The notes under the pieces: generated by a model
Told to the model about the DNA's origin: nothing
Databases searched by the model: none
Seen by the model: the letters and a program-made list of their open reading frames with translations, nothing else
Made by a program: the position numbers and the translations under genes
Assembly: GCA_900095095.1 (NCBI GenBank)
Contig: FMBT01000291.1
Coordinates: 372,001 to 436,000, forward strand
From: Fragilariopsis cylindrus CCMP1102
Lineage: Eukaryota > Bacillariophyta > Bacillariophyceae > Bacillariales > Bacillariaceae
Reading direction: 5' to 3'
Length of the DNA stretch: 64,000 bases
Part shown: one piece after another, positions 42,601 through 53,711 of the stretch
Position numbering within the stretch: position 1 is the stretch's first letter
Layout of the letters: every line of letters begins with the position of its first letter

Positions 42601-43454
42601 ATTGTTTCGTCGTCGTCGTCGACGATTTTCTTTGTATTAGTAGATATCTTAGCTCGAAACAATGGCAATGAATTTCGCAGCTTCCACCTTTTGCACCTTT
42701 TTTTATAGTCCCACTTATCTTCTTCAAGAAAGCTGTTGTCAAGTTTATTCTTATCGAATGTGTCCATATCAGTGGGGTGAGCAATCCAAGATGCTATCCA
42801 ACCATTATTATTACTGCCGCGGTTTGAATCATCATCATCATTATTATTATTATTATTATTATTCTGCTGCTGCTGGTCTGGACCGATAGCAAACTTAGAC
42901 CATTCAGAGGAGTATGGTCTATTTTGTGAGTCCCACACCTCTACACACCATTCAGCAATATTTCCTGGTAGGGGGAGTAGTAGTTTCCAATGTATCGAAT
43001 CTGGAGAGCCTAGTAGTCTTCCAGAATCCCATAAGATCTCGTCGTTGTTCAATAACCGAACAATGATGCGATGGGCAAGAATCGTCTCTATATCAACACT
43101 TTTCGATCCCACTTTAGCACGATGACGCCATCGAAAAACAAGTTCATCAGATGTCACCACGGGTAGAAAATCTTCGGTAATTAAATTGTGTAACGATGAT
43201 GCCGTCGATGAAGGAATCGGTGGTGGAGGAGCACCCGGAGCTTTTGCGATAAGTTTTAAGTGATTAATTGAAAGCTCATATGGTATGATAGATCCGGATG
43301 TCCTTGTTCCTGCTGCTATATTCCCAGGGTATTGTACGTCGTCCCTCGTATATCCAAAGTCAAGCTGGCCAACCCACAAGTATGCCTGAAAGAGTATCAC
43401 CAAAAGAATAGAAAACAAAAGGATACGACGACAGAACGTCCGATTTGTCGTCAT
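39654..43454 (-). CDS. Alpha-L-rhamnosidase, GH78
   Basis: 1266 residues in one open frame. GH78 enzymes cut terminal alpha-L-rhamnose from glycans by inversion. Order: type II membrane anchor (RRILLFSILLVILFQAYLWV); an N-terminal beta domain (DELVFRWRHRAKVG, EWCVEVWDSQNRPYSSEWS); the Bac_rhamnosid_N-like domain (SALLVVSGLGSFRVSFDG, IDPAFTDYTQRVSYRGFDVT, TTGSGWYDPRPLG); the GH78 (alpha/alpha)6 barrel with QSDCPHREKLPYGGDLVASS, in which the acidic residues correspond to the DCPxRxE general-acid area, plus GETVWASAPPVLTVRHMQM; and a C-terminal beta domain (RIRLMIPPGGEGALRLPL). Between about residues 465 and 630 is an acidic insertion containing an internal duplication. The membrane anchor suggests Golgi or cell-surface action on rhamnose-bearing polysaccharide. 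The family is mainly bacterial and fungal, so ancient transfer is possible. It diverges from a GH99-like gene. Confidence 0.86.
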   Translation of the reverse strand: MTTNRTFCRRILLFSILLVILFQAYLWVGQLDFGYTRDDVQYPGNIAAGTRTSGSIIPYELSINHLKLIAKAPGAPPPPIPSSTASSLHNLITEDFLPVVTSDELVFRWRHRAKVGSKSVDIETILAHRIIVRLLNNDEILWDSGRLLGSPDSIHWKLLLPLPGNIAEWCVEVWDSQNRPYSSEWSKFAIGPDQQQQNNNNNNNNDDDDSNRGSNNNGWIASWIAHPTDMDTFDKNKLDNSFLEEDKWDYKKRCKRWKLRNSLPLFRAKISTNTKKIVDDDDETITSALLVVSGLGSFRVSFDGIPLSTSGPIDPAFTDYTQRVSYRGFDVTPFLRNNRNAKNQSYGKWERGTIDNDEAFHVIGITTGSGWYDPRPLGRNGVGVEYKLLPNGPITIVAQLYVTTSSGMSRVVAPTGIDASEWQVSRGHIRESDLFTGETVDLNILQSMEGWDTPEHWSPINATRSGSESKKKWVDPVLYQTDVTFEAWRQKLEEEKEPSTSSDFSGSKDSADSKRKSSRKLIASKITPVLPMERLALLHRTDVTLEAWHQKSEEEEEEEEEEPYTSSDPSGSEDSADSLDPRHFASPIGKLIPSEIPPVLPMERLSPDEIFDLGSGRWLFDFGKAISGMLHFDEGLPIPIVPKKYPRGHSFKAASTNGDAFVTIIYGESLEMTTGDINRVLTAGFGLHDGGPRHLYNETFGIACFPDDQDGTLSQRDTYVVSSSVKEVDRARLFKKASQSHFTTHAFRFAEICCSSKPPATVHALMYRTAFDEWGNFDSSNILINGGYELVKNAMNSNMLSVQSDCPHREKLPYGGDLVASSPTALHMFDMSAFYRKSVRDWMDGQWENGAYTETSMWQDLNDYAGIGHGAGETVWASAPPVLTVRHMQMFGDISFLKESLPNHIKWLDFLDKYFDKGMKKHRYDDELKGYDGNGSGLSDWLGLRNRDTFLTHTGFYMASARSVAYIAKKLGMDSLQERGMTTAKRLQDRINKLYFKNGKDDFDYPEGRAEASPGPDMGLFARIVPGEKRCKVLRNLFKRRGNTWPGNEERRFLENLRNDMKQELITAGELIYDDDSEKYVFFWSQWRGFNEGIFGVRYILKALSESGFHNVALGKANGKGFATFEYMLRHNATSMWESWWRSESLYSRNHPMLGAMVEWMPSSVAGLSLHPTTSGGRKVLFWPQFPKSAATLEYASAMQGSPRGDFALAWEFNDLPEDRDKYDSALVSIRIRLMIPPGGEGALRLPLYLQKKVSASIQRAQFFQT
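41640..42045. repeat. Internal duplication within the rhamnosidase coding region
   Basis: Two diverged direct copies of roughly 210 bases (about 41640-41860 and 41870-42045) each encode TDVTxEAWxQK, an acidic run, YTSSD/STSSD-SGS-DSAD and KLI-S-I-PVLPMERL. They lie in an insertion of the GH78 protein; the (GAA)n run gives the longer Glu tract in one copy. Confidence 0.8.
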
Positions 43455-44025
43455 CGTCCAAAGTGATGGGTTCTCGTATTCGTTATCTACATTTACCTGG
43501 TAACCATTTTACCGTTAGTTGCTTGTACATTGTATATATTAAGGTATTCTATGTTGGTCCCTTTGTCCTCTGTCTCTTTGTCCCATTCCACTCGTCCGAA
43601 ATGCATTGTATTGTTTCCTTGTATTGCACGCGCTGAGAGTGTTATTGCGACCATCTTATATTGATTGCTTTGCTGTCTATTATTTAGTGATTGTACTATT
43701 ATTGCTCTATTTATATCTTTTTGGAATGGAGGAACATCTTCGAATCTTGTTTACAGATACAGGCATGCCCCGCTCAAGAAAATTCACGCTCGCATTTAAC
43801 TGGACAGGAGTATATAACCGGCCGAAAATTTTAAATCGTGGAAAAACGTTGGCTGGGGCTTATATTTCGCGCTATTAATATGCGCTGTATGTTGTCGAAA
43901 CGGAAAGATAATTTGGCCTTCATGATAATACATAATTCTCAATTCCCAATTCCCAATTTTGTCAAGAAAATTTTAAACAATTGTTTAATATAGATATAAG
44001 GCTAGCGTTTCATTAAGACACAACA
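43455..44025. other. Intergenic, divergent promoter between GH78 and GH99 genes
   Basis: 571 bases with no recognisable gene. A short TTCCCAATTCCCAATT repeat lies near 43940. Confidence 0.5.
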
Positions 44026-45981
44026 ATGGCGATGATGTCGAAGCAATCGAGTAGGACTATGAGCAGTGCAAATGGGAGAAGAAAACGACGATTTGTCGTT
44101 GTGATAATGATGTGTGTGGTGGTGATGGCGATGGTATCTCTCTTTGCGACGACGAGGACTACGACGGTATTCCTCGTGGCTGCAATGCCTCTTCTCGAAG
44201 ACAGCATAGGCGATAGCAGTGCCACTGCTACGACAATTAGTGGGGTTGAAACGATAGTAGTAGACGAAGCAACAACAACTACTTCCGCTTCCGTTACAAA
44301 ATTATCGTCGGCGTCGTCAAGTGATTGCATCGATGATTCCAGTTTCCGATACAAGACGGAAAAGAATTGCAAGTGGGTGGGAGGTGGAAGTACAAAAAAT
44401 AAGCGAAAGAAAAACAAGAAGCGAAAGAAAAGATGCAAGAAGACTACCGGGGCGAACCACTTGCCGCACGATGCCGAAACACCTGCGATTATAATAAATG
44501 CAGAACCACGAAGATTTTGCTCACGGTCGGCGTATATTACTATCCCTGGTGGGGCAGTGACTTTCATCGAGGGAAAAGACCCGATTTATACCTTCGTAGT
44601 CAACTCCAAAAACAGGAATTCCCTGCGTTGGGTGAATACAACGATACGGAACCCGACGTCATTGGACAGCATTTGAAATGGAGTCGCAAAAACAACATTC
44701 ATCTCTGGGTCACGTCATGGTGGGGAGAAGATCGACGGGAGGACCTCACCATCAAGAACAATATCTTAAATCATCCAAAGCTTGGTAGCCAGAAAATTGC
44801 AATTTTTTACGAAACGACCGGACGTATAAGGGAAAAGGACGACTACAACCTGGATAACGTGAAACCCGATCTGAAATACTTGTGCCAGCAATACTTTCGT
44901 AATGACAATTACTACCAGAAAGTTGTTTCTGTAGTAGACGACAATGGGGATATCCAAACAAGATCAAACGTCCCAGTTTTCTTTGTCTATCTGACCCGAA
45001 AGCTCGAAACTCTTGGACTGCTAAATAAAACAGTTGCCTTGATGCGGGAGGGCGCCAGTGAGAGCGGCTGCAACGAAATATTTATTGTTGGCGATCAGGT
45101 AATGCAATACAAGCTTATTGTTCTTTTTTGCCGACGTTGACTACAGTCCTACTTATGTCACTTTCATTTTTTCGCTGTCGTTCGTCTCTGAAACTTTTCT
45201 TCTATTCTTACCTCTTCAACTGAATTATTCAGGTCTTTCAAGGTCCGCCATCCATTACCGATAACGTCACTGATCAGACTTGATTCCCTTTGAACTTCTG
45301 GACGGTGTCACCAACTATGATGTTTACGGATCGTTACGAGGTGGCAAAACGAAGGATACGTGGGCAGCCGTGAAAAGGTTACTCAGTACTACCAGGAAGA
45401 GCAACGAAAATGGAAAAACTTAGCGCAAAGCAAAGGATGTGCCTTTATTCCTGGGACTTCCCCAGGGTTCAATGATTTGGGCGTTCGACCAGAAAAGAAC
45501 CGCATCCCCGCTTTCGCGAAGACTCAATGTGAATGCAGCAGAGGGATCCCTTTTTCAGGCGGCCCTTCAGGAAGCCCGGACCTTGGTCGATCCCCAATTG
45601 GACTATTTACTCATGGTTAACAGTTTTAATGAATGGCATGAAGACACTCAGATTGAGCCGGTGGTGGCGGTGGATGGAAGCAAGGGTCTGAACAGTCAGA
45701 CCAACCTACCGACGAATCTCACGTACAATCTAGAATACGAGGCTTATGGAAACCTGTACCTCAAAATTTTAAATGAAGAGACGAAAAAATGGGATATTTC
45801 TTCCTTGGCGGCTTCGGCTGCTTCCACTGTGGTTTCAACTTCGTTGACGGTAGCAGCAAGCACAATCCAAACGGAAGAATTGTGGACCATTTCCAGTGAC
45901 AGCAGTGGCAGTGGCAGTGGTAGCAGCATCGACCAGGATATTACGACCATTAGTGACATGATTGGTTTTGAACTGGATTGA
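44026..45981 (+). pseudogene. GH99-like endo-alpha-mannosidase, frame-disrupted
   Basis: The N-terminus has a membrane anchor (RRFVVVIMMCVVVMAMVSLF) and a cysteine motif DCIDDSSFRYKTEKNCKW then CRNTCDYNKC. The catalytic domain matches MANEA-type GH99: TVGVYYYPWWGSDFH, GEYNDTEPDVIGQHL, LWVTSWWGED, TNYDVYGSLRGG, FIPGTSPGFNDLGVRP, and NSFNEWHEDTQIEP, where the two Glu match the catalytic FNEWHEGTQIE. A clean intron is 45099-45232 (GATCAG|GTAATG, TTCAG|GTCTTT). Apart from it, the reading moves between frames about four times: near 44435-44475, 45280-45290, 45360-45380 and 45500-45560. Conserved motifs survive in every piece, so either decay is recent or the assembly has indels here. GH99 enzymes cleave glucosylated mannose from N-glycans in the Golgi. 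It is paired head-to-head with the GH78 gene. Confidence 0.75.
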
Positions 45982-47394
45982 GATCACACGTACAGAAGAA
46001 AAGTGGAAGGATTCTATTATTCAACCTAATATTATAGAATTCATAATTATGAATCTACGTGATTACTAATTGCGGCATTTTCTACTTCATCATGAACTTG
46101 GAGGTGGGAAGATCAGTGTCACTCTTTACTATGATGTCTTGTTAGTTGGGGTATCACGATTTATGGTTGTCTGAGCTGCTGCTGCTGCTGCTACTTTAGC
46201 AATAACAACAGCTTTAGGCAGGCATTGTTAGCTAGAGGATAAAATAAAATAGTAATAGTAATTACTATAACAATAATAAATAATATTGGTATTGTTGTTG
46301 CATACTACTTTCTAAAAGTATTAGCAGCTAAATGGATTGGAACTTGTTGTATTCGAAAAAAATTACATGACATTTGTGAATTTGCTAGGTTTTATTTGAC
46401 CACATCATATGGAAAATTCCGCAGAGATGCAACTGAATGTACACACATCCATATTTCCGTGACTAAAAGCAATTACAATGATTCTTTATCTTCTCTGTTA
46501 ACATCCAACCTATAACCAACCAACGTTATATATGGTAATTTTAGTTCTTTTTGTTGTTATTGATGTTATTGATGTTGCTGGTGGTGGGGGTGGTGGGTGC
46601 TATCTTCATACACTACCACAGTATTGAAATTTGTTTTAAACCAAATTTGAATAAGCAATGCTTTCGGTGTTGCACTTTGTTGATGCAGACATTGAATTGC
46701 GATTGCTATTATTTGATACCATTATATATACTGTCAATCCACCAATTATCGTGCAATATGATGACGTAATGTAAGCCACCAATCGGTCTCTTGGATGTTC
46801 TAGAGCTGATGTCTACTCTAGCTAGGGTATGCCGACTTTGGTGAAGCTCTTCTTAAAGAATCAGAAGATTACCCGAGTAAACTGAAGAATTGTTTCCTCT
46901 TTAGCATATGGTACTATAGCTAATCCCTAGTACTATTAACAGTATTGGATAATGATGTATCAATAACAGTAACAATAACGATAACAAAGACACCCACAAT
47001 GACAATAACTTCAACTAAGACTCAACAAAAACAATAAACTACACAATAAATTGTGTAAAAATGATTATAATAATTATTGAATATTAACATTAATCATTAC
47101 TACACATATGATGATTTATTTTATCTTGTTTTGTTTTATTTTAGTTTATTTCTTAGTCTACTTCTTAGTCTACAAGATATTTATAATCGATTCGCTTTTT
47201 GGTATACGACGATTGGGGCGGAATCTGGTTGATTTTCCTTTTGATTTCGGCAGTACGATCTTTCTTGGTCTTTATAGGGGAGAAAAGCAGTGGTTTCTCA
47301 TAATTTTGTTGGTTTAAGTTCACTTTCTTCAGAATGTTCGGGTGACTTGTTTGAAGCTGTTTAGAAACTCTGCCATACTTTGGTTGCTTCTCGT
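45982..47394. other. Intergenic, 1.4 kb
   Basis: AT-rich with small CTG and AAC microsatellites (46177-46194; about 46960-47035). On the minus strand 47165-47400 is open in one frame (Lys/Gln-rich, for example RVSKQLQTSHPNILKKVN), next to the coiled-coil frame; no family seen. Confidence 0.45.
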
Positions 47395-47727
47395 TTATCT
47401 CGTTCCCATTAGGTGTTCGTGAGTTGCGGAACGGCCGATCCGATGACTTAAGTTCATGTTCAACTCTACAATATCATGTAGATCTGTACAATGAGTTCCT
47501 AATTCGTCCACTTTTCTTTCTAGTTTCGAGACTCTTGTTTCCAGCGGGATTGTTACATCCGTACGAAGTTTGAGGATTCTTGTTTCCAGTTTCGTGATAC
47601 CAAGCTTATGCTCCTCACGAAGTTTCGTGAAATCAAGCTTATGCTCCTCACGAAGTTTCGTGAACTTATTCTCTGTATCAAGCTCAAACTGATTAAATCG
47701 ATCTATGAATTCTGTAATGGATGTCAT
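47395..47727 (-). CDS. Small coiled-coil protein, hypothetical
   Basis: 110 residues, almost entirely heptad-patterned: FNQFELDTENKFTKLREE, then two near-identical copies of FTKLREEHKLD/ITKL, then ETRVSKLERKVDELG. The repeat is visible in DNA (AAGCTTATGCTCCTCACGAA twice). There is no signal peptide or membrane helix. I recognise no family, and an isolated coiled coil in an AT-rich gap may be a remnant of something larger. Low confidence that it is an expressed gene. Confidence 0.3.
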   Translation of the reverse strand: MTSITEFIDRFNQFELDTENKFTKLREEHKLDFTKLREEHKLGITKLETRILKLRTDVTIPLETRVSKLERKVDELGTHCTDLHDIVELNMNLSHRIGRSATHEHLMGTR

Positions 47728-49250
47728 GGTTGTTAATTTATTCTATTCTATTCGATTGACGATGATGATAAAGTGAAAGTAGAATGAATCTGAATTCGCT
47801 TTTTGTGATTAGTTGATAAAGAATTTGTGAGAACACGATCGTTCTCTGTGTGCTATTGGTAACTAACATATAGCAAACAACAACCAGCGATTATTCCTGG
47901 GAGCAAACAAATTGCAACAGGTTTTCGAACCGTAATAAACATGGTTTGCGTCTCAGCGTGGATGATATTGAATTTATCGGAATTAATTGTGCTTGAGAAA
48001 CTGACAATTCATTACTTAGTATTTTATTATTTTTGATTTTATTGACGATGTCGGTCGTGTTTTAAAAAAAATGCAGTCCCTAGTAGATAGTGAATGAGAC
48101 GGACAACAAAAGTAATAATACAAAAATATATGTCTAGTTTCTACATGGGGCCCTATCCCCTAATATGATAAAACTGTTAAGGATAATAATTGAAACACAA
48201 CCTTCATATTAATATAGATAATTTTGATCTTAATTAAGCTGTATTTGTTATTGTACTTCTACTGTTTGTCTCTCATGTACCTACTTTCAGGGTTGTTTCC
48301 AACTAGGAATCAGTTATTGTAGTCAATAGTTTAACAACTGCCGTTTTTTGGTTAGATTTTTAACTTTAAAGAACACTATTATAGGTAGTAATGTAATGTG
48401 TACGACAAACTAGACACTAGACTGAATGTGATATGGCTTGAGGTGGGTGGTTTGTGGTACTCACTATTGTGTGAATAGCTTCCATATAGTTTACCTTCCA
48501 TTTAACTGCATGTGTAGAGCAAATATTTGGTCCTAGTTGAGTGATATTGTATGATTATAATTGTCCTTTTGATTGAGACAAAACGCCTAGAGATAGTAGT
48601 TATATAGTTAGTAGCAAGGCTAGCATATGATGTGTAAAACAATACTGTAGCTTGACTTGTGAAGAATCATCAAAGGCAAAGTAAAGGCATATATTTTGAT
48701 TGAATCTCTTGCAAGTATGCATGGGTAGTACTATGGACTGTATGTAAACAATATCTTTGAAAGCTGACCATTCAGTAATAAATAGAGATGGTCAGCTGAA
48801 GACTAACTATAGTTAAAGTACCGTATCCTAGCTGCTCTGGATTTAGTCCGCGCCTAAATAAAATGTAACACGTGCAATAAAAGTATCGCCCTGATGCTAA
48901 TATATCTAAGTACTCTTTGAGATCAATTCAACGTGTAAAGTATACCCGTTGAACGTACAATTTCCTACGTAATAAAAGTATGTTCATTGGATTTTTTAGC
49001 CGATGACACACTTCAAACAATCCGATACGGGTTTGGCGCTCCCGCGCCCGCCGATGAAACTGGCGCATCGGAAGTTTTAGTTACCGTTATGAGTTCAGTT
49101 TGCCCTTACTATCGCTGTTTTCGGAGAAAGATTTCGATCAAAAACTGCAATCATTTCATTATTTTCTGTCGACTAAATCCTTTTGTTTCTTGTTTGAATA
49201 ACAACTTATCATCAGTCATATATATTCTAACCTGTGTCTTATCTGAAACT
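47728..49250. other. Intergenic, 1.5 kb
   Basis: AT-rich. No gene, RNA or clear repeat found. The last 250 bases are the promoter and leader of the surface-protein gene; a frame open from 48987 into the gene lacks coding character and is treated as leader. Confidence 0.5.
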
Positions 49251-50875
49251 ATGTTGTTCCGATCCATTATCGTCGCTGCTCTTGCAGCATGTGCTACTGC
49301 CAAGAAGAGTGGAACCCGACATGCAGCAGACCATGAATCTATGATTCCTGACTTTGACATCCCAGTTGAATCCAAGATGGGAAAGAGACTTTTGTCAAAT
49401 GCTCGTCGTCTTGAAAATAATAACAACGACCAGGAAGCTGATTGGTTAGCCAGTTATTCCATCAAGTACGAATCATGCTCATCTCTCATTCAAGTCCGTG
49501 AAGAGGGTGGTGACGAGGATGGTGGTATTTTATACACTCAAAACTTGGTTAAATTCGTTATCTGTGCTGGTAATACCGCGGGAAGCTGTAACGACTGCGG
49601 TAATGGTATTGCACAATACGTTGTAAGCATGATGGAATTCGTCGATGCTTACACTGAATCGAAAATGGAAGCACAAGAACAAGCATGTGAATACATCGCT
49701 GAATACTGTTACTGTGACAATGCCAATGACGAAGAAGTCTGTGAAAACCAATGTTACGTCGATGCCGGTATGGACGTCTGTATCGAATATGAGGGTGGGG
49801 ATGAATTCGAAATCCAAAGATACTTGGAGTGTGATGGTAAGTTATAAGTCTGATATGATAATTACTTATACCATGTTCTTGTTACCTTTTGTCTTAAAAC
49901 ATTACCTATAATATGAGAGAAAATTTCAAGCATCCTCTTTGTTCTTCGCTTTGTTTTTAACTCACCCTCCCCCCTCTTCTTGTCCTTCTTATTTATTTTA
50001 ATTTATAGAGATGGAAGGTGGTAACGATAACGACAACCAAAACGGTAACAACGGAAATTACAACTATGGAAATCAAAATTCGAACTCGAACAGTGGTGTT
50101 GATTTGTATCGTTCTTACTGGCTCGGTCCTATGTGCTCTCCCAAGGATGGAAAGAGTATCTTCCTAGCTGCTTTCTACGATGCAGGTTGTACCAGTTACG
50201 CCGGAACCGGTGTGTACGAAGCCTTCAACTACGGTTACTCTCTTCCTTTTGAAAGTGAACCTATTGTCACTCTTAATGATTGTATCTCGTGTCTTGTTGT
50301 CGACGAAGACAATAACAATAACAACAACAACAATAACAACAACAGTAAGTTCGCACGTTCGCAGTGAATGTGGTATTGTCTATGACTTGACGGAATGAAA
50401 TGTATTTTACTACCTTGATTCACGCACGAACTTACGGTCATTTTTCCTTTTCTATTCCTTGTTTCCACGATATTTTTGTACAATTCGATTCATTCAAAAA
50501 TTTGCAGACAACAATAACAATAACTACAATAACTATAACCAGGATTTGGAAGTTAATGAACTCTGCCAACAATCGTACGAAATGGCTGCCAAATGTGAAA
50601 CAAACTTAGCCTCATACCTTGGTCAATACTACTACACCGACACTACCGGTTGTAATTACATCAACAACATCCTTCCTAATTTGGAAGCTGCAACAAGGAA
50701 GATCACGGGTGGAAGGAGTAGTTCCAGTATTGGCGGCGGCAGTGGAGCCGCTACTGCATGTGCCGTTATCTTTGCGATGACATCAATGCTTTTGGGAGCA
50801 TACGCATTCTTCTTGTACCGCAAGATCCATCGTGCTAAGATTAATCTTGCACAGGCTGAAATGGGTATCAACTAA
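49251..50875 (+). CDS. Cysteine-rich type I membrane protein, diatom family (three exons)
   Basis: Exons are 49251-49836, 50009-50344 and 50508-50875, both introns phase 1, giving 429 residues. It has a signal peptide (LFRSIIVAALAACATA), a dibasic stretch RLLSNARRLENNNN that could be a maturation site, then a cysteine-rich ectodomain: WLASYSIKYESCSSLIQVR, LVKFVICAGNTAGSCNDCGN, CEYIAEYCYCDN, ENQCYVDAGMDVCIEY, YWLGPMCSPKDGKSIFLAAF, and NDCISCLVV. Two Asn-rich linkers follow, each split by an intron at the same kind of AAC repeat, then a final Cys-containing block and one membrane helix (AATACAVIFAMTSMLLGAYAFFLY) with a short basic tail. The order signal peptide - RRL - Asn-rich - Cys - membrane - short tail is reminiscent of silicanin-type proteins, but I cannot assert homology. 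Function unknown; cell surface or vesicle membrane is likely. Confidence 0.82.
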
Positions 50876-51961
50876 AAAAGGAAGGGAACTAACTAACTAA
50901 CCAACCTGACCCCAATTATTTGTTGTGAAATTTATAAAGTTACTACATGTCTGAAAACTTAACCAACCCGTATGATACATAATTAAAAAAAATTGCATTT
51001 AATAGTTCTACATTAATAAAAATCTGATATTGCGTCTTCTCTTAGACATTATGACAGGAGCTAAATGGAATGTGCTTATATGTATCTCACTATTAGTTAG
51101 TAGCAGTGTTTGTTTGGAGAAATGGACTTAATTTCCAATTCCCTTCAACTTAATGAGGCAACCACCAGAAATGAAAAACAGTTCTCAGATATATTTATTC
51201 ATTTATGGAAGCCAGGGGTATGTGTAGTCCTAGTGTGTCAGACTACTACTACCTTTAACTTTAACTCATTGATTTACTATGCTGTGAGATACAGTGTGTG
51301 TACATTTGGTTATTTGGACATAGTATTGTGAAATTTCTCAACATACAGTACCTCTGAGCTAGTTGCTAATCGTGAAAGAGTAATGATGTATTCAACTTAA
51401 TACTTCCAGTGCTACAGTATGTAGTATCTACTGCCGTAGAAGTACTGTATGCAGCTACCAGCTAGCATATCTAGTAGTAGATCGAGTGAGGAGAAACTTC
51501 CCGATTGTGCTCGTTAGGGTTAGGGTTATCATGAATCAACAGAATGAAGATTTTGATCTGAAAAGGCCGATACGAAGTACCATATAGAGCCAAATCGAAA
51601 ACAGAGAGAAAGTGAATAAAATTAATTGTCTCAGAGATCTTTTATCTGCGACCGCAGTAAAGTGACAGAAGATAACGGCGTACTATTCATTTTTCTTCCA
51701 GTGAAGTGATATAGAGAGATATCATACGCCAATTCTAACTTCATTGTACCTTAATTGTACCTTCCGACGACAATACGATCATATATACGACGACATTTTT
51801 CCATTTTCTTTTTTAGACGGCACGATTGATATTTTCATTCGATTGCTGAATACGAATACCAAGCTACGACACGACACGCCATCATATCACCGTATATTAC
51901 CTCGCACCATGGATAGCCAATCTCAAGCCTCTTCCACTCAGGTGTCTCCTCTTCGTCGGCT
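50876..51961. other. Intergenic and CSN3 leader
   Basis: Contains two TTAGGG-type units (GTTAGGGTTAGGGTTA, about 51514-51529), too short for a telomere. A short upstream reading frame starts at 51909 and ends TGA at 51963-51965, overlapping the ATG at 51962 as ATGA. No other gene seen. Confidence 0.5.
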
Positions 51962-52407
51962 ATGAATAATCACAGCGCTGATGCCGGAGATAATAGCAAC
52001 AACAGCTCCAGCAATAACGATAGCAACAACAACAACAACAACAACAACAGTACGATTATTTTGCCACCCAATTTTATCGACGATCCCGCCACTTTCTTGA
52101 CGTCGATTGCATCCCAGTCTCCTTCTTCTCAAGGTATCTCCTTGCTTGCCGGGCCTGTATCAAGATGGTTTATGACGGCGGCGTCATCGTCGAACCAAAT
52201 GGGACAACCAGGACAGCATCATCATCCTGCGAAACATGTCGCTCATATCTACTTAGGTGCTGCGGCTACTCAGCTACGCGTAAGCAAAAACCAAGTCATG
52301 TTCAACCCTTGGCCGGTGTCACTGCTGCTGCTTCAGTTGGTAGCCGTTCTGCATTGGGTGCAATGGCTTCAGCCATCTTAGGAGCGAGGGCTACTACTGG
52401 TACTGCA

Positions 52408-52445
<38 letters not shown>

Positions 52446-53711
52446 AGCTACTGCGAGAGACGCCGAACAGGAAAAAATTCAAAACAGATATCGAAACGAA
52501 ACTCTTGCAGCAGTTGAGGCGGCGGCTATGTTGTGTTCTGATAATCGTGAGGCTATCGTGAATAGTGGTATTCTTCCCGTCTTGGCTCAAATTGTGACTG
52601 ATTCGTCGAATAACAATAATTCTAACGATTCTTCCAACAACAACAACATCAACAACAACGAGACTTCTATAGCAACATCCTTATCGTCCCTATCGGCATC
52701 GTCTTCGAAAGCTTACCCACCTTTACATCCAGCCCATACTGTGTTCTTACAATGTATCATCGTGGCCGAACAGTACCAATACGTGGAAGGTATTCGGGGA
52801 TCATGGCCTCGTCCTTCATCTGCCCTCAAAGACGTTTCGATCGTCTTGAGATACTACTATTTACGGGGAATTGTCCATTTTAGTTGTCGCGATTATGCGA
52901 TGGCGCATCGATGCTGGTGGACCTGTCTCTCGGTTCCTGCCGATGACGGATGCAGTGTCATTGCGATTAGTGCATGGAAAAAAGTAACCTTAGTGCAGCC
53001 TCTCCTCAACAATAATACAGGTTCAACCGCCTCAGGTAAAGTCCATCCCGCAACTCGTCTTCCCAAATGTATGCCAAAATTACCGACGAAACTTAGCGAT
53101 ACACTCATCATCAAAGTCGGTTGGCAAGAAGTCTCGCCGCCGAATCGAAGGAGGAAGAAAAAAAAGATAACATGTTAGTCTATACGAAACTGGGACCGGC
53201 CGTCGAAGCAGGAGATCGACAAGCCGTGGAAACACTTGTTCGTACTCATGAATCTATCTTACAAGCCGACGGTAACCTCGAACTGGTCCGACAATGCATT
53301 CGACGTGTTCGAGAGGTTCAGGTTCAAACTGCGGCGAAACTTTTTTCGGTAACGTCGGTTGCGATTTTAGCACGACGTTGGAATGCTACTCCCGAAGAGG
53401 TTACACAACAGTTATTGGATGCAATTGGAATCGTCCCATGTCAGATTGAAGAGGATGGGACAGTTGTGTTCTCGGACAATGAAGACATTAGTTGCAACAC
53501 TGGTAGTACTCAATCCTTGGACTTGGCTCAATGGATGAAATTGTTGGAACGAATGCAACAATTGGATGTGGACATATCGACTAACTCCAAATACAAAACT
53601 TTAATTCGAAAAGAAGAAAAGGGTGGAGGTAATAGTAGTGGTAGTGGTACGATAATTAGCGATATTTTTGCCGCGGCGGGAGCGGGCCCACAAGGCGTGG
53701 AAGACTTTTAA
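51962..53711 (+). CDS. CSN3: COP9 signalosome subunit 3 (CSN3), frame-disrupted
   Basis: CSN3 is a PCI-domain subunit of the COP9 signalosome, which removes Nedd8 from cullins. Recognisable parts: HPAHTVFLQCIIVAEQYQYV, RYYYLRGIVHFSCRDYAMAH, ISAWKKVTLVQPLL, then the PCI winged helix with VETLVRTHESILQADGNLEL and VRQCIRRVREVQVQTAAKLF, EEVTQQLLDAIG, EEDGTVVFSDNED and a C-terminal helix. This follows animal CSN3 block by block (for example DGMVSFHDN). Asn-rich runs and an (AAT)n microsatellite (52408-52444) are local insertions. Three segments in different frames carry it: from 51962, from about 52300 to 53100, and from about 53120 to 53711. Changes fall near 52280-52320 and near an A8 run at about 53158. 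No intron with good sites explains them. Single-copy function argues for sequence error. Confidence 0.75.

Noticed and set aside
48987-49250. 88 extra codons upstream of the surface-protein Met
   Set aside because: Sequence lacks coding character, while the Met at 49251 begins a clear signal peptide.
51514-51529. Telomere-like TTAGGG units
   Set aside because: Only two to three units inside the window with genes on both sides; too short to indicate a chromosome end.
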